Origin: Straminergon stramineum
Lineage: Eukaryota > Streptophyta > Bryopsida > Hypnales > Calliergonaceae
DNA length: 64,000 nt
Direction: 5' to 3'
Assembly: GCA_963920665.1 (NCBI GenBank)
Contig: OY987273.1
Coordinates: forward strand, 15,068,501-15,132,500
Each line of letters begins with the position of its first letter. The stretch's first letter is position 1. A program made the translations under genes and the position numbers. The notes under the pieces were generated by a model. The model saw only the letters and a program-made list of their open reading frames with translations, searched no databases and was not told where the DNA came from. Below, one piece after another: positions 32,897 to 44,244 of the stretch.

Positions 32897-35800
32897 TGTC
32901 ACGAGCCGTAATCGTAGAAGTCACCATCTTAGTATTTAGGAGTGTATAACTATATAGAATTTTTCAAAATTTCTAATAGACAAAAAGGATTAGAAGCCCC
33001 TTAGCCTAAACAACTCAATAAGACTAAGAGGACACTCTAGGTAATCCGTAACGGGATCGAGGACGGATCCGGATTCCGGAAACCCGGATAGCGACAGCCT
33101 ATAGACTAGACTTCCAATCTAGAAAATAGGGACCCGTTACGGGTAAACGGTCTGCTTTACGAACAGTCAGTATTTTGACGGGTACTTAACCCTGCCACCC
33201 TCATTTGTTCTTCCTCTTTTTCCCACAATTGTTTTATGCGCGTATAGTTGAGTGAAAGAGTGGTGAGTTAGTGATCAAGTGAGAGGTTATTGTGTAAGTA
33301 GTTTGTGATGGCGGAGGGAGATATCCGGAAGACTTTGGTCATAGGCTCGATGGTTTGTCCAACCATTCCGGAAAGGTTGAGAGAGAGATCATAGCTAGAG
33401 GACAAACTCAATGAGATAGGGTGTGTTGGTCTGTTTATGCGGTTGTGGACCGTAAAGAACGATTGGATGATCCAGGAGCTAATTGTAGGAGCCTCAAACC
33501 AATACTAGTTGACAGTGAGAGGAAGGCTTGCAATCTGGACTGATGAAGTCTAGGCTAGGGTTTACGGATTCCCGAAAAAGGGATCCAGTTTAGCTTCCTT
33601 GATTGACAAGTTTACGGTCGGGAAATTCAAAAACGCAGCCCATTCTAAGGAAGGGTATGCTATTAGTGACTGCCTGGATGCAAGGCAGAGGCATGTCCTA
33701 GAATTTTTCATCCCCATCCTCTATCCGGAAAAGCCTACCCGGGTTACGGTTACGGTAGCAAACACCATATTTGGTGCTTTTGAGGGTAGACCAATCAATT
33801 GGGGCAAGGTTATTGGATCAGTAGTCGCCAAGCTTGCTGCCAACGTAGGAAAAGGAAAGACCAGCCCCATAGGGCCGTATCTTTTCCATCTCTACCACCA
33901 CGAAGAGCTTCTAAGCGATGCGGAAATGGTGGAGTACAACACCGGAGCATCCATCCTCCAATACGGCCTTACGAAAGAAATAACCGCAGAACAGCCGTCG
34001 GTAGAAGAAGAGGATTTGGAAGAGGACGAGAAACTCCTGGAGCGAAGGCGACGGAAGTCGACAGATCCGACATCGCGGGGGAAGCTTCTGGCTCAGTAGA
34101 AGATATCAGAGGAAGAAGAAGGAAGCATATTCAGATTTTTCAAGACCGGGTTCAATTGGGTACTACAAGCGCAAGAGTACCACGAGAACCTGGTGGATCT
34201 GCTGAGGAGGATTAGCCAGGAGTTGAAGACGGAGCCAGAAGACATCCTCGATGTCTTGAAGAAACTCCTGAATCCGGAAGTTCTCAAGAAGAAAGACAAG
34301 CAGATTGAAGCCCTGGAGAAGGAGAAAGCGGACCTTTAGGCAAGAATGAGCTGGGCTCAAGGGGAGATGGCTGCAGCAAAACAGAGAGAGAAGGAAGCCC
34401 TATAGCTGGTGAAGAACCTATCCAGGTTGGTGGACAAGCCGGCTGACCTGGTCCTGAAGGCGGCTCTAACCCAAAGCCGGTTGACTAAGGAAGGACACCT
34501 CACCGGATCCCAGGTGATCCGGATATTGGTGGACTTCTCCTTGCGGATGGAAATTACACTGAAGGAAATGAGGCAGTTGCTTGGGTGGATCGACCCTAAT
34601 CGTGTAATGGACTTCTCCAACTTTCCAGAGATCCATTTTGACACGAAAACCCCCGTCAAGCTCACAACCTCGATGCCACTGCCGTCGAAACCAGAAGCCC
34701 CGCGGGAAACTCTCCGGTACTTAATGGAACCCTTCTCCAAGCAACTGGAGAAGACAATCCGGGGGAGCGTGAAGAGAGCGCCCGAGCCAAGCAAGCAGCC
34801 GAATACAACACAGGAGTTAGCACCGCCGGAGATTATGGTTTCTCCCCTAGTTCCAGTGTTTTACCTTTCGGAGAAGGAGACACTTCCAACACCTCACACC
34901 CAGACTCGAGGTGAACTGACAGAGCGAATTGGGGGATTAATGAATCCGACCCGGACCCATTCGGAGGAATTCGAGCATATGCTGGAAGAGCAGCAACTAA
35001 GGAAGGAGATCTAGCCCATTGTGTTGGATGAGACGTCTCCAAGTGAGGAGAACGAGAGGGAGATAACTCAGATTGAGAAATTTGAGGAGGAAGAGTTCCG
35101 GACCGGATCAGAGGACGAGGACGAGGAAGAAGGGGACTACTCTCCTCCGGAAATCCGAAAGATACAGAGCCGGGCGGCGTTGCGGATGACACCAATCAAG
35201 GCAACTCTAAGGTCATCTACGAGAACACCAGAAAGTCAAGGCGGGAGCAACCAAAAGAAAGCGCGGAAGAGGAAGTAGTTAGGACCTTTCTTTAGGCAGA
35301 TAGGATTTAAATTTTGAATCGGATCCAGATTTCCAAGTGTGAGACCGGGTTCTGGATTTGTAGGATCTCACTTTTTTGGATTTTTCGGGGAGTTTGTGAG
35401 TGGTCACCTAGATTTCTAGGTGCCCCTTTTGCCTTTATGGCTTTGGTTGGTTTTGAGTTTTAAAAGGTGGGGTAGATTTGTTGCCTCTCATTCCATCCTA
35501 GCATTATAGTTTATAATTTGTCAACCTTTCTTTTAATCTGAGCCACTAAGTGGACCCTCAGGAATTGATCTATTGTATATCCAGCTTTCCGGAGTTGTCT
35601 TGTGAATGTGTGGAAGTATAAGAGAGGAGGAGGAAAGGAGAAATCCGGATCTAAGGGGACTTGGATCTGAGTTGTGAGGAACGTTGGTGACGTAATCTAG
35701 ACTAGTGATTTTGGTCTTGAGCACGTGTCTTTAAACTCCTAGAACGGGAATCCGATTAGGAGTGGTGTGGGTGTAGATCCTGAATACCAGGGAGGGTTCC

Positions 35801-36357
35801 GTGTGGAGATAAGCAACCGCTAGCGAAAAAAACCCCATATCACTTACCAGAAGGTTAGCCAAACCCTAGGATCAGTTTAGTGAACGACTTACAATCCCTA
35901 TCTTAGTTCCGGTCTCTATTGGTCTATCCTTGTAGTGGAAAAGTCTAGAGGCGGCTCTATGTGATTTGCTTTCCGGATTGGCCACCCGGATAGCTATGAG
36001 AGTGTTTTTGGGCTGATCTAACACAACAGTTGGTCTAAATGGGCGTTGTGTAGTTTAGAGAGAGAAGAGAGTGTGAGGAATACGAGTAGTGAGTTCCTAC
36101 CCCTCTATACAATCAAAGGTGGATCCTCTAAGGGTAAAATAGAGGTACCCAAAACCAGTGTTTTTGAGTGAAGAGACGGATCCGGATTCCGAATTGGTGT
36201 GCATCCGGATTGGATTCTAGAAAGAGAGAGCTTAAGTTGGTAGAACGGATAACCTAGGCTTGCAGCAACATACTAGAATCCCCTGGGACGATATTTCGAG
36301 TTAGTTTACATGTTTGGGTGTTGTAAATAGTATTTACCGCACGCTACGCATACGACA
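32897..36357 (+). mobile_element. Gag-like retroelement with 5-bp target duplication, no LTRs seen
   Basis: It starts TGTCACGAGCCG and ends CGCATACGACA, 3,461 bp. Both sides carry CCTAC (32892-32896 and 36358-36362). The host frame is restored when the element is removed with one CCTAC, which supports the exact boundaries. TG...CA ends with a 5-bp duplication are typical of LTR retrotransposons, but I could not find direct terminal repeats. The ends share only TGTC/GACA as an inverted match. It carries one long gag-like frame and no visible reverse transcriptase, integrase or protease. It is probably non-autonomous, related to Ty3/gypsy by its ORF. Confidence 0.75.
33308..35278 (+). pseudogene. 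Gag-like ORF, copy 1 (putative plant transposon protein type)
   Basis: A single frame of 657 codons from MAEGDIRKTLVIGS has several in-frame stops, all TAG among those checked, and no frameshift. The N-terminal half has VRGRLAIWTDEV-ARVYGFP, then GYAISDCLDARQRHVLEFFI and YPEKPTRVTVTVANTIFGAF. These are matched in order by the copy at 54.6 kb. The pattern VRG...YGLP resembles the putative plant transposon protein domain found in gypsy-type gag regions (recall, not a search). A coiled coil follows (about 34100-34400), then an acidic Ser/Pro tail and a basic end (QKKARKRK). No zinc knuckle was seen. Confidence 0.65.
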
Positions 36358-37009
36358 CCTACTAACTAGGTTGGACCAAGCGATTGCATGCCGGAGTGGT
36401 CCAATTGAGGCTATGGAGGACTTCCTTCGGTCGTCTTGAAGGATGTTGAAGATGATTGGTCAGATGAAGATGAAGATGATGATGATCCAGCACCCGTGAC
36501 ATTTGGTGAGAGACACGAACATCGAGAAGATCGGGAAGACATTGAGTACTAACAACAAATGTAGGAGGCCATATGCCGAAGCATGGAAGACTAGGGTCGG
36601 CAACATGATGGGTCCTACTACCGTGACTATAATGCATGTGGATCACGAGATGGGACAGGTGGTTCAGATTATGGTAATGCCCCCCGAGTTGGTTCTCAAA
36701 ATATAGGAGGAAGCCATGGAACAACACACTATGGTGGTTCTAGCCAAGGAGGCTCTCAATACTACTATGGTGGATCGACTACACATGGTTCATATGGGCA
36801 TCAGGGAGGCCATTATTATGGCGAATCAAGTGAAAGAGGGTCCTGGAAGAGTGCTCTAATTCCTCCTCCAACCTTTAGAGGTCCTTCTTATGGAAATGAA
36901 TATGGACAAGGAGGTGCATCAAGTGGATATGGTTATAACTATGGAGGTGGACCATATATTGGGGTACATCCTTTAGGCCCAAATGACAACAAGGATTCTG
37001 ACTAAAGTA

Positions 37010-38090
37010 GTTAAGTAGAGTATGGTATTCTAGTCATCTTATGTTTGTTTTACTGTATGGTTCACTCATTGTAATGTACATAGACGATAGAGTGCGGCAA
37101 ATATAGCACAATGCTCTTGATGAGTTGTAATCACGTTTTTGTGATTTTGATAGATATACATTGTATTTTTATATTTTAATAAAGTGATATTTCTGTCACG
37201 TAATTTGTAGGATTTAATACCATTGATGTATGACTAAGGGTTAATGGGTATTTGTGAAAATGGAAAATGTATTGGACCTCTTTCTATAATTTTCTCATTT
37301 CAATCATTCAATGTGAATAGGTGAATTGCAAATGCAAAGGATGTCCCAAATATACAATAGAGGTTTGTAGAATAGTGAGAACCACTATTTTAGTTTCACT
37401 TGCTATTAGAAATTGAACCCTAAACCCTAGAAGTCCAAAGGCTTTTTTCCATCGAAGACCATTTAGTGATTTAGAATTGCCATTTCAATTACAAAGAACT
37501 AGAAAATGTAGGAACAATGTTTTTGGCATGTCGGATTGTACGATTTTGTACTATAGCAATTTATGAATGCGTAGAAGTAATTTCAAAAACTTAACCCACA
37601 TAGATTGTAAGATATTTGGCTATTTGCATTCAAGGTGACTGAAATAAATGATTTTGCTATTTGCTTGACTAGATTTTTGGCTTCTAATTATTGAAACAAT
37701 AAATATTTCCACTTGTGAGTACGATTTTATAATTTTTTATGTTCAAGACTTGAAGAATTTAGATGAGAGCATGAGAATGTAGGAAGAAAAATTCCCCCAA
37801 AAGATGTTTAGTTTTTATTCATAAGAGAATTGATAAGTTGAGTATATTCAAGATAGATACTAGAACATTAATAATTTTAAGATAAAATTATATAAACATG
37901 AGAATCGCAATGGTGAGAGTATTTCAACAAGCAAACCTCATCGGCTATCCCTCTATAATTTTTTTTCATTTCCTTGATAGATGATTTACTTGATTCTTAC
38001 TTTCGTTTGAAACAGAAATGTTGAATATGATACCTATGTTGGACTTAGAGATGTTCAAGAGAAATTAAAATCTCTAATCGTGCAATTCAT
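37010..38090. other. AT-rich spacer
   Basis: Non-coding DNA between the Gly-Tyr gene and the next GC-rich array. A polyadenylation-like AATAAA (about 37179) and a short CCCTAAACCCTAG stretch near 37420 are the only marks noted. Confidence 0.5.
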
Positions 38091-38094
38091 CTCT

Positions 38095-38480
38095 TCCGTC
38101 CGCCTCATTTCATCCGTCTGCCATCGTCGGATAGATTGTCACATCCATGCCATCCACACCGTTTGATCCTGCGGACAGCCTGCCATCCGTCCGATCGGAC
38201 AAGCTTGCAGCGTCCGCGACAAGCTGGTCATCAGATCTAGTGGACGCCGATCGTCCTGTTGATCGGCCGGCCGGCTCAAGGCGGCCGGATGATCGCCCAC
38301 ATAGTTGGACGGCTAGCTCGAGGCGAATAGAAGACCGTCCCCGGAATCGGACGGCGATGACAAGGCGGACGGCCATCTCGAGGCGGTCGGAGTGCGGCGG
38401 AACGATTGGACAGTTGCGATGAGGCGGACGATCGGACGGCCACGACAAGGCGGATGAAAGGCCGTCCGCAATCACTTTTG
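38095..38480. repeat. GC-rich CCGTCCGC array upstream of the kinase-like gene
   Basis: It begins TCTTCCGTCCGCC and continues with CATCCGTCCGATCGGAC, AGGCGGACGGCC, GAGGCGGACGATCGGACGGCC and AAAGGCCGTCCGC. It lies about 170 bp before the ATG at 38649. It is the same word family as at 24.8, 29.0-29.4, 31.2-32.1 and 41.4-41.7 kb. Confidence 0.75.
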
Positions 38481-38648
38481 CCTTGCCCCTTGTGTTTTGC
38501 AAGTGTGGAGTGGAGAGCTTGGTGGTTCGTCCTCCATTGGTTCCTCTCCTTGGGAAGGCGGAAGTCTTATTTGGGGGCCCGATTATTGCCATTTTTTGTA
38601 GTGAACTTCTAAGTTTTAGTTACAAATTTCGGGTATTAAAAATTTATC

Positions 38649-40133
38649 ATGATGCCAAGATCGAAGAAGGCGGCGAAGGGAAAACAAGTGGTACAAGAGG
38701 TGGCAAGTAAGGAAATTCCATCCGATGCATGCAAAGCATTCATGACCGAATGCATTGCAAAATTCTATGAATCGGAAACCATTGTGTCTCTTGACACAAA
38801 ATATGTAAGATATGGAGAGGAGTGTCCATCCAAATTCAAGGCAGACATGACACAGAGAATGTTGGATGCCTTATACATTCTGCAATGGCAACATGAGATG
38901 GAGAAGAGGGGCTTCAACAAATGTTTAGAGAACAAGGTGCATGATGCATTGAGGAATGCTGATGTGGTTCTCGGAAAATACGAGAAACAACATCGTGCAA
39001 ATGATGAAGCCTTTGAGCAAGTCATTCTCAAAGCTCAATTGTTTATTGGGCATTGCACTCCATTTGCGAAGAGGCGTAATAGACGAGGGTCTTTGGGTTG
39101 GTGGACTAGCGATGAGGGTCTTGCTGAATTGGATATGGGTAGACGTCATCTTATAGCGCTTCCGGACACCACACGGGTGATTCCCCAAGATGGCTTAATC
39201 ATGAAGGGAGGATATGCAACGATTCGGAAGGTGAGAATTGAAGGATGTCCAGGGATAGCTCCATCTTGGGAGTTTGTAGCAAAGATATTCAACCACCACG
39301 GTACGCAGCCTCAGCTTGCAAAGTTGGAACATCAAAATGAATCAATGGCAGTGAGGATTCCACATTCAGGAGTCATACGGTTTGTTGCACTTCATGCAAG
39401 AACAAATAAAGGGTACTCGTATTGGTGGAATGGCGGAACACTTCGGCAAATGTTGAACCTGGATAATGATTATCCTGACAACATATATGTTCGGTTACAA
39501 TATTCGAACCCAACAGAGTCCGATGTGACTAAAGCTTTTCATCTCAGTCGATTTCAGAAGAAGTGCATCGAGCTTGCTTGGGCATTGGTGCTTATCATGA
39601 ATGTGGTACATGTGTCTGGACATCTACACAATGATATTTCTCAAGACAACATCATGTTTCATTTTCCTGATGATGAATCACGTGTTTACATTGGCATTTG
39701 CGATTGGGGCATGACTACTGTAGCTACCGAACCGATGAAATCCTTGTATGCGTTCACATCTGCAAGTGAAATGAATGAAGCTTTAACAAGGAGGTGGTAG
39801 GTGGATCCAAGCATTGCATATTTGCATAGAAGAGATGCAAATGTGGAAATCATTCCACATTTACCACGTGCATCGGAGGAATATGCGATTGGTAAAATAG
39901 CTCAAAGGATCAATAAATAGTGCATGTCAGAGAACTACAGTAGACTGCAATGGGAAACAAATGCAATGGCCATGTTTAGCCACCACCAATTGGGAATTGT
40001 GTTTCACCAATACTTGGACTGGCTTTGTCAAAGAGGTGATGGTCATTGGGATGGTTTGGCCCACATCATCAATCAGTTCACTGCCCAATTCAATTGGCTT
40101 GTGCCGGATGAACTTTTCCGACATTCATATTAG
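38649..40133 (+). pseudogene. Protein-kinase-like gene, two nonsense codons
   Basis: The ATG at 38649 starts a 495-codon frame broken only by TAG at 39798-39800 and at about 39918. Residues 1-180 are a charged helical region of unknown family. From about 185 the fold looks like a protein kinase: a Gly-rich loop (GGYATIRKV, 187-195), the ATP-binding Lys in FVAKIF (K212), HSGVIRF (subdomain IV-V), a catalytic loop HNDISQDN (327-334) with Asp329 and Asn334, and DWG (352-354) in place of DFG. HND for HRD and DWG for DFG are unusual, but the key Lys/Asp/Asn/Asp are present. The C-lobe continues past the first TAG. Upstream is a CCGTCCGC array and downstream an element terminus. This is probably a cargo gene of a transposon. 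Confidence 0.7.
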
Positions 40134-40139
40134 TAATAT

Positions 40140-41390
40140 AGTGCAAGAGTGCACTATATAGAGTTTTATAAATATTTAATAAATGTAGAACTTTGGATTT
40201 ATGCATGTAGATTGCTTAGTATATATGCACCCCTAGAGTATGTCAATATATGTGAAATTAGACATACATTTCGAATTTTTCCATGTATTTGAATTGTTTT
40301 TGAATGAGTATCAATTTTTGACAAATCAAAAATATCTCTTGTTTGAGTGCAAAGTGCAATATTTCTTCTTGAATGTAGATGGATATTTAGTTGACAAGCT
40401 TGTATGACAAATTGCATGATGTATGATGTATGGGTGCAAAAGTTTTTGAGCCCGTTCAATTTCATTTGGAAGAAGTCTTGGAAGAAGACCATTTCATTTA
40501 TGATATGGAATTACTTGGACCTTCTTAGAAGTTGTGTTCCAACAATTTCATTGATATTTGAATTATCATGACGACCCATTAAAGCAATTGTAGTTTTATT
40601 GTTTTAGTGTGTATACTTATAATGAATCAACTATGAAGAGACGTAATTAGTAAATTCATCACAAATTTACAATGAAGGATTTTAAAGTGATTTACAGAAA
40701 TGATTTGTTTGAAAAAGGAAGTTGTATCTTATTCACCTGAAATCTTTGGAAGCAAACATGAAGCATGTGACTGTATGTCCGTATTTTTGTTGGCATGTAA
40801 TTTTGAGATTAAATTGTTATATGTTTGTTTTTTAAGAGAATTTTCCAATAACAAATGATTTTATCAATTCAAACAAAATTCTAATGTGATTCATGAAGTG
40901 AAATCGAAAAACAAAGAAAGTGATTCAATTTTAGTGTTTTTTCAAAAAGGTTTAGGACTTTACGGCACTTGGATTTTTAGAAGCCTTTGGATTCCCAATT
41001 TAGACCCTCAATTTTTTTTCATTGCATTGTTTTCATAAAATGAACAAAGGAAAATAGGAAATTAAGCTCTAAATGCATGATTCACAAAATGTATGTGTGT
41101 CCAATATTTTCCTAAACCCGAAACTGTAATAAATTTGTTATTTTGAGTACCGGTTCTTTGTATATTTATTAAAAAAATCCTTTGAAATTCTATTGTAGAA
41201 CTCGAAAATGAATTACAAAAATAAATGACTTTTCTCTTTATAAGATTGTAGAGTGCAATGTTTTTTTTCTTCATTGCTAAGGACTTTTAGAAATGAGCAT
41301 GAATTGTACCAAATTTCAAAAACAAAATCACATTAGAAATTCTTTTAGAATAAAAAAATTAAAGATACAGACTAAATTCGGGGAGGCTTA
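40140..41390. other. AT-rich spacer, 3-prime flank of the kinase-like gene
   Basis: No gene supported. AT-rich sequence up to the abrupt GC-rich boundary near 41390. Confidence 0.55.
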
Positions 41391-41394
41391 AGCG

Positions 41395-41692
41395 GTCGAA
41401 CAGGTTGTCAGATGGGCTCCAGAGACCGCGGACGCGGTCACAGACGAGCCGACGGATTGGCGGACGAACTCCAGAATCCGCGGATGGGGTTGCAGACGGG
41501 CGAACGGGGTTGCGGACAAGGTCGAGGACGGGCGGACAGGATGGCGGATGGGCTATAGAAATCGCGGACGGGAAATTACCCCAGGGTAAAAAACCGATTT
41601 TGCAAATGTCACATGACGTCCGGGGGGGTCACAGACACGAACGCCGGACACCCGGATGCTGGTGGTTGCATTAGGACGCCGTGTCAACCTTG
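41395..41692. mobile_element. Right terminus of hAT-type element with GC-rich subterminal array
   Basis: GCGGACGCGG, GACGGATTGGCGGACG, GACGGGCGGACAGG and GCGGACGGGAAATTACCCC words lead to CAGGGTAAAAAACCG and finally GGACGCCGTGTCAACCTTG ending at 41692. Reversed, the end reads CAAGGTTGACACGGCGTCC, against CAAGGTTGACGAAAGTGAGC then GTCC at 20541. The next eight bases (GACATATT) do not match the eight before 20541 (TTTTTGTT). Confidence 0.65.
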
Positions 41693-42224
41693 GACATATT
41701 GCCATGATGACATTGTGCAAGAGGTCATCTTTGACGGACTTACTAATCTCCTTCTCACATTGTCTTTGGAAGACTCTATTCGTTTTTAAAATAGTTAACT
41801 ATACATTTTTGTCCACGATATTCTAAACCTCCACCAATAGAATGTGCATGAAAATGATAATTGGTGCATTTGGTAGAAATAACCATTGCACTCCTTGCAT
41901 GATAATGCTTAAGAAGTAGGGAACATTTTCATGCCTTGATTTAGTGCACACATGTTGTAATCATGTAGCACATAATTTCACTAGTATATATGTCTCTACA
42001 TGAAGGTTGTGAAAAACATTGAAATTTCCATTAGAACATTCTATATAGAAATATAACAAGGAAAGGTATGTCCTCCATAACGTTGAAATGCAACTTCAAT
42101 GTTTCTAGAGACGATAGAAATAAACTATTCAATTGACATTTAATCCACTTGAAGACATCCATTTTCATAATCATCCATTTTTATGTATTCCAAACACGAT
42201 GAGGATGGACAAAATTTAGAGGGG

Positions 42225-42535
42225 ATGTTATAGAATGTCAAATAAATGTCCCTTTCAATCCCTCTCTAAAATTCATCAATAACTTTTGATTTCGAGCTCA
42301 AAATCTCAAATAGATATGTGGAGGTGAAATTAAGCTTGATTTCCCAACTTTTTTGAGTTTAAAGTCTTTTTAGAAAATCCAATCTACTATGCCTAAATGT
42401 AGTTTGAAATTCTATGTGTAACAAAATTTATTTGATTTACATGTCCCACATAGTTTGTCTTACCTCCTAGCACCCAACTTGTATAAATAGCTCATCTTCT
42501 CCTCTTGAAATACTCAAACTAAGTGGATTTTGAAG
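42225..42535. repeat. Dispersed repeat related to the 11.4-12.0 kb foldback region
   Basis: It contains AATAACTTTTGATTTCGAGC, GCTTGATTTCCCAACTTTTT and CTACTATGCC, as in the right arm at 11640-11804. It then has TGTCCCACATAGTTTGTCT and TATAAATAGCTCATCTTCTC, as in the unit at 11863-11952. The shared order over about 300 bp shows a common element, perhaps a solo terminal repeat with its own TATA box. Confidence 0.6.
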
Positions 42536-42867
42536 ATGAAAATGTTACATTTAGTTTGTTGTATCTTGTATGGTATATAGTATATTGCATTTGGTATATT
42601 GTGTAATACATGTTGTATTGCACATGTAGTTAGCATTGAATATTATGAAATGCATATATGCTTAATGTAGGACACATGTGTTTGTCCATATTAATGTCAT
42701 ACTAAATAGTGCATTTGATGACAAAGAAGTCAAAGGTGACATCATTTTGTTCACTTGTATCCTAGTACACAATTCAAGAGGTGCTTGTGATGAAATGTGG
42801 ACATTTAAATTGATGTTGCAAAATATCTAGACATTGAAGTCAATGTCCCATAAATCATCTAATAAAA

Positions 42868-43068
42868 CATCTACACTGAATAGGGATATTAAGGGGACCA
42901 AAAAATTAAAGGGATTGGTTGTAGAAAACTATAGATGTTCGAAACATGATGTACATTACCCTGACACTTCAGTAATTATTGATGTGCAATAAAGGTAGAT
43001 ATTTATATAGTGTGAAATGTCAATTAATTAGTAAGGGTCTCCTTAATACCCCTATTCAATGTAGATGT
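42868..43068. mobile_element. MITE, 201 bp, terminal inverted repeats about 32 bp
   Basis: The left end is ACATCTACACTGAATAGGGA followed by TATTAAGGGGACC. The reverse complement of the right end is ACATCTACATTGAATAGGGG followed by TATTAAGGAGACC. Only a few mismatches separate them. The interior is AT-rich and non-coding. A target duplication was not clear. Confidence 0.75.
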
Positions 43069-43069
43069 C

Positions 43070-44240
43070 TTAGTTGACATCTAAAAAACTATTTTGACGT
43101 CAAAATTGACATCTCTAAGAACAATATTAAAATTCTTAGATAGCATAAAATTATGTTGACTAGGTACATCACATCAGCATCTCTAGATGCCATATTAGCC
43201 TATTTTTAATTGCCACATCAAATTCTATGTCATGGATTGGCAACGGATGAAAAATCTTCCAAGTTGGCCTCCCACACTTAGGTGGTAGCCATGTGATGAA
43301 CTTTGAGGACCCATGGACCCATGTTTTGGAGGAAGTCAAATGGAAAACATTAGCATGTCTGACCAAATTTTTGATGTTTTTGGCAAGTCCATAACAACAC
43401 AATTTTTTGGACATCTACGTAGACATGGAAAAATGTCACACACAAAGTACCCATGCATAATTTTGACATAAAAAAACAATGATATCCAATAGTGGGTATT
43501 CCTGACAATGCACTTCTGGAGTTGTACATTCCTCCCTTAGAAACATTTTTTGACACAATTGTTTATTCACCACTTCATAGGTCTATGAATGCAGTGAGTA
43601 ATTTTTCATAGAGCTAAGTATTAGTTTTGGTAATGGTGCCTTCCTCTTTGACATCTAATTTTTTTTCTTTCATGGTGTGCATGTTAATCTTGTTTGTTTC
43701 GTTTTCAGTATTGAAAATGCGACAAATATTGCAATGACTTAAATGTTGAAACATTTTGCTCTAAGTCCTAAATAGAGAAGCTATTAGCCATGCATTCTAC
43801 TAGATGAAGTAGAGGACCAAGTCCTCCAACCATTCACATTTGGGGTGATGGAAAAGTGGTTCAATATTATATTGGGTTTTTAAATGGGATACTCTACGTC
43901 TGTGAGGATAAGAAGTATCACACAAGGAAAAAAAGATACACCAAGGCCAATGAGGTTTAGTGAAAATTACAATATATCACCCCTAGAATCAAAAGAGTGA
44001 CAATTTGACTTTTAATCATTGCCTCCTATTTCACTAGGAGTTAACTTTAATTGCAAATGACTTGGTCTAGAGCTCCATAAAGAAGTCCACAATCCTACGT
44101 GTATGCAATCACCTCTTTAAGGGCTTAGATTACTCATTGCATATCTTTGAATGAGAAAAATGCAACATATTCATGTGCAAAAATAGGAATGGAAGGATAG
44201 GCAACTACAAGGTGAAGGGAATAAATATGGATTTGTTTTA
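43070..44240. other. Spacer with weak coding traces
   Basis: A plus-strand stretch near 43810-43960 reads PSPPTIHIWGDGKVVQYYIG and VCEDKKYHTRKKRYTKANE before a stop. This looks gene-like but could not be connected to a family. Confidence 0.3.
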
Positions 44241-44244
44241 GAAA

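Larger units (their letters stand above)
32466..37005 (+). pseudogene. Cys-rich module / Gly-Tyr-rich protein gene, split by a 3.46-kb element
   Basis: The ATG at 32466 opens MSRRSGGGSKKGKSQ. The N-terminal module (VWDCTTCKKYVKMTHLSKLW, SRDC, then EHFVRRYEE and AEIVLHKEVDW) matches the N-terminus of the RING gene on the opposite strand. The frame is broken after codon 142 by the element at 32897-36357. Omitting the element with one CCTAC copy gives exactly 358 codons ending at the TAA at 37003-37005. The distal part is acidic (DVEDDWSDEDEDDDD), then Gly/Tyr/Ser-rich (GGSSQGGSQYYYGG, YGYNYGGGPY). Five in-frame stops lie in the distal part. The Cys spacing suggests a zinc module, perhaps BED-derived. 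Function unknown. Confidence 0.7.

Noticed and set aside
32897..36357. Long terminal repeats at the ends of the gag-like element
   Set aside because: Shared words such as GACGGATCCGGATTCCG at about 33062 and 36176 are short and not at the termini; no collinear terminal direct repeat was found by eye.
36362..37005. The Gly/Tyr-rich segment as the tail of a second hAT transposase
   Set aside because: It is in frame with the gene starting at 32466 once the inserted element and one CCTAC are removed, giving exactly 358 codons, so it belongs to that gene.
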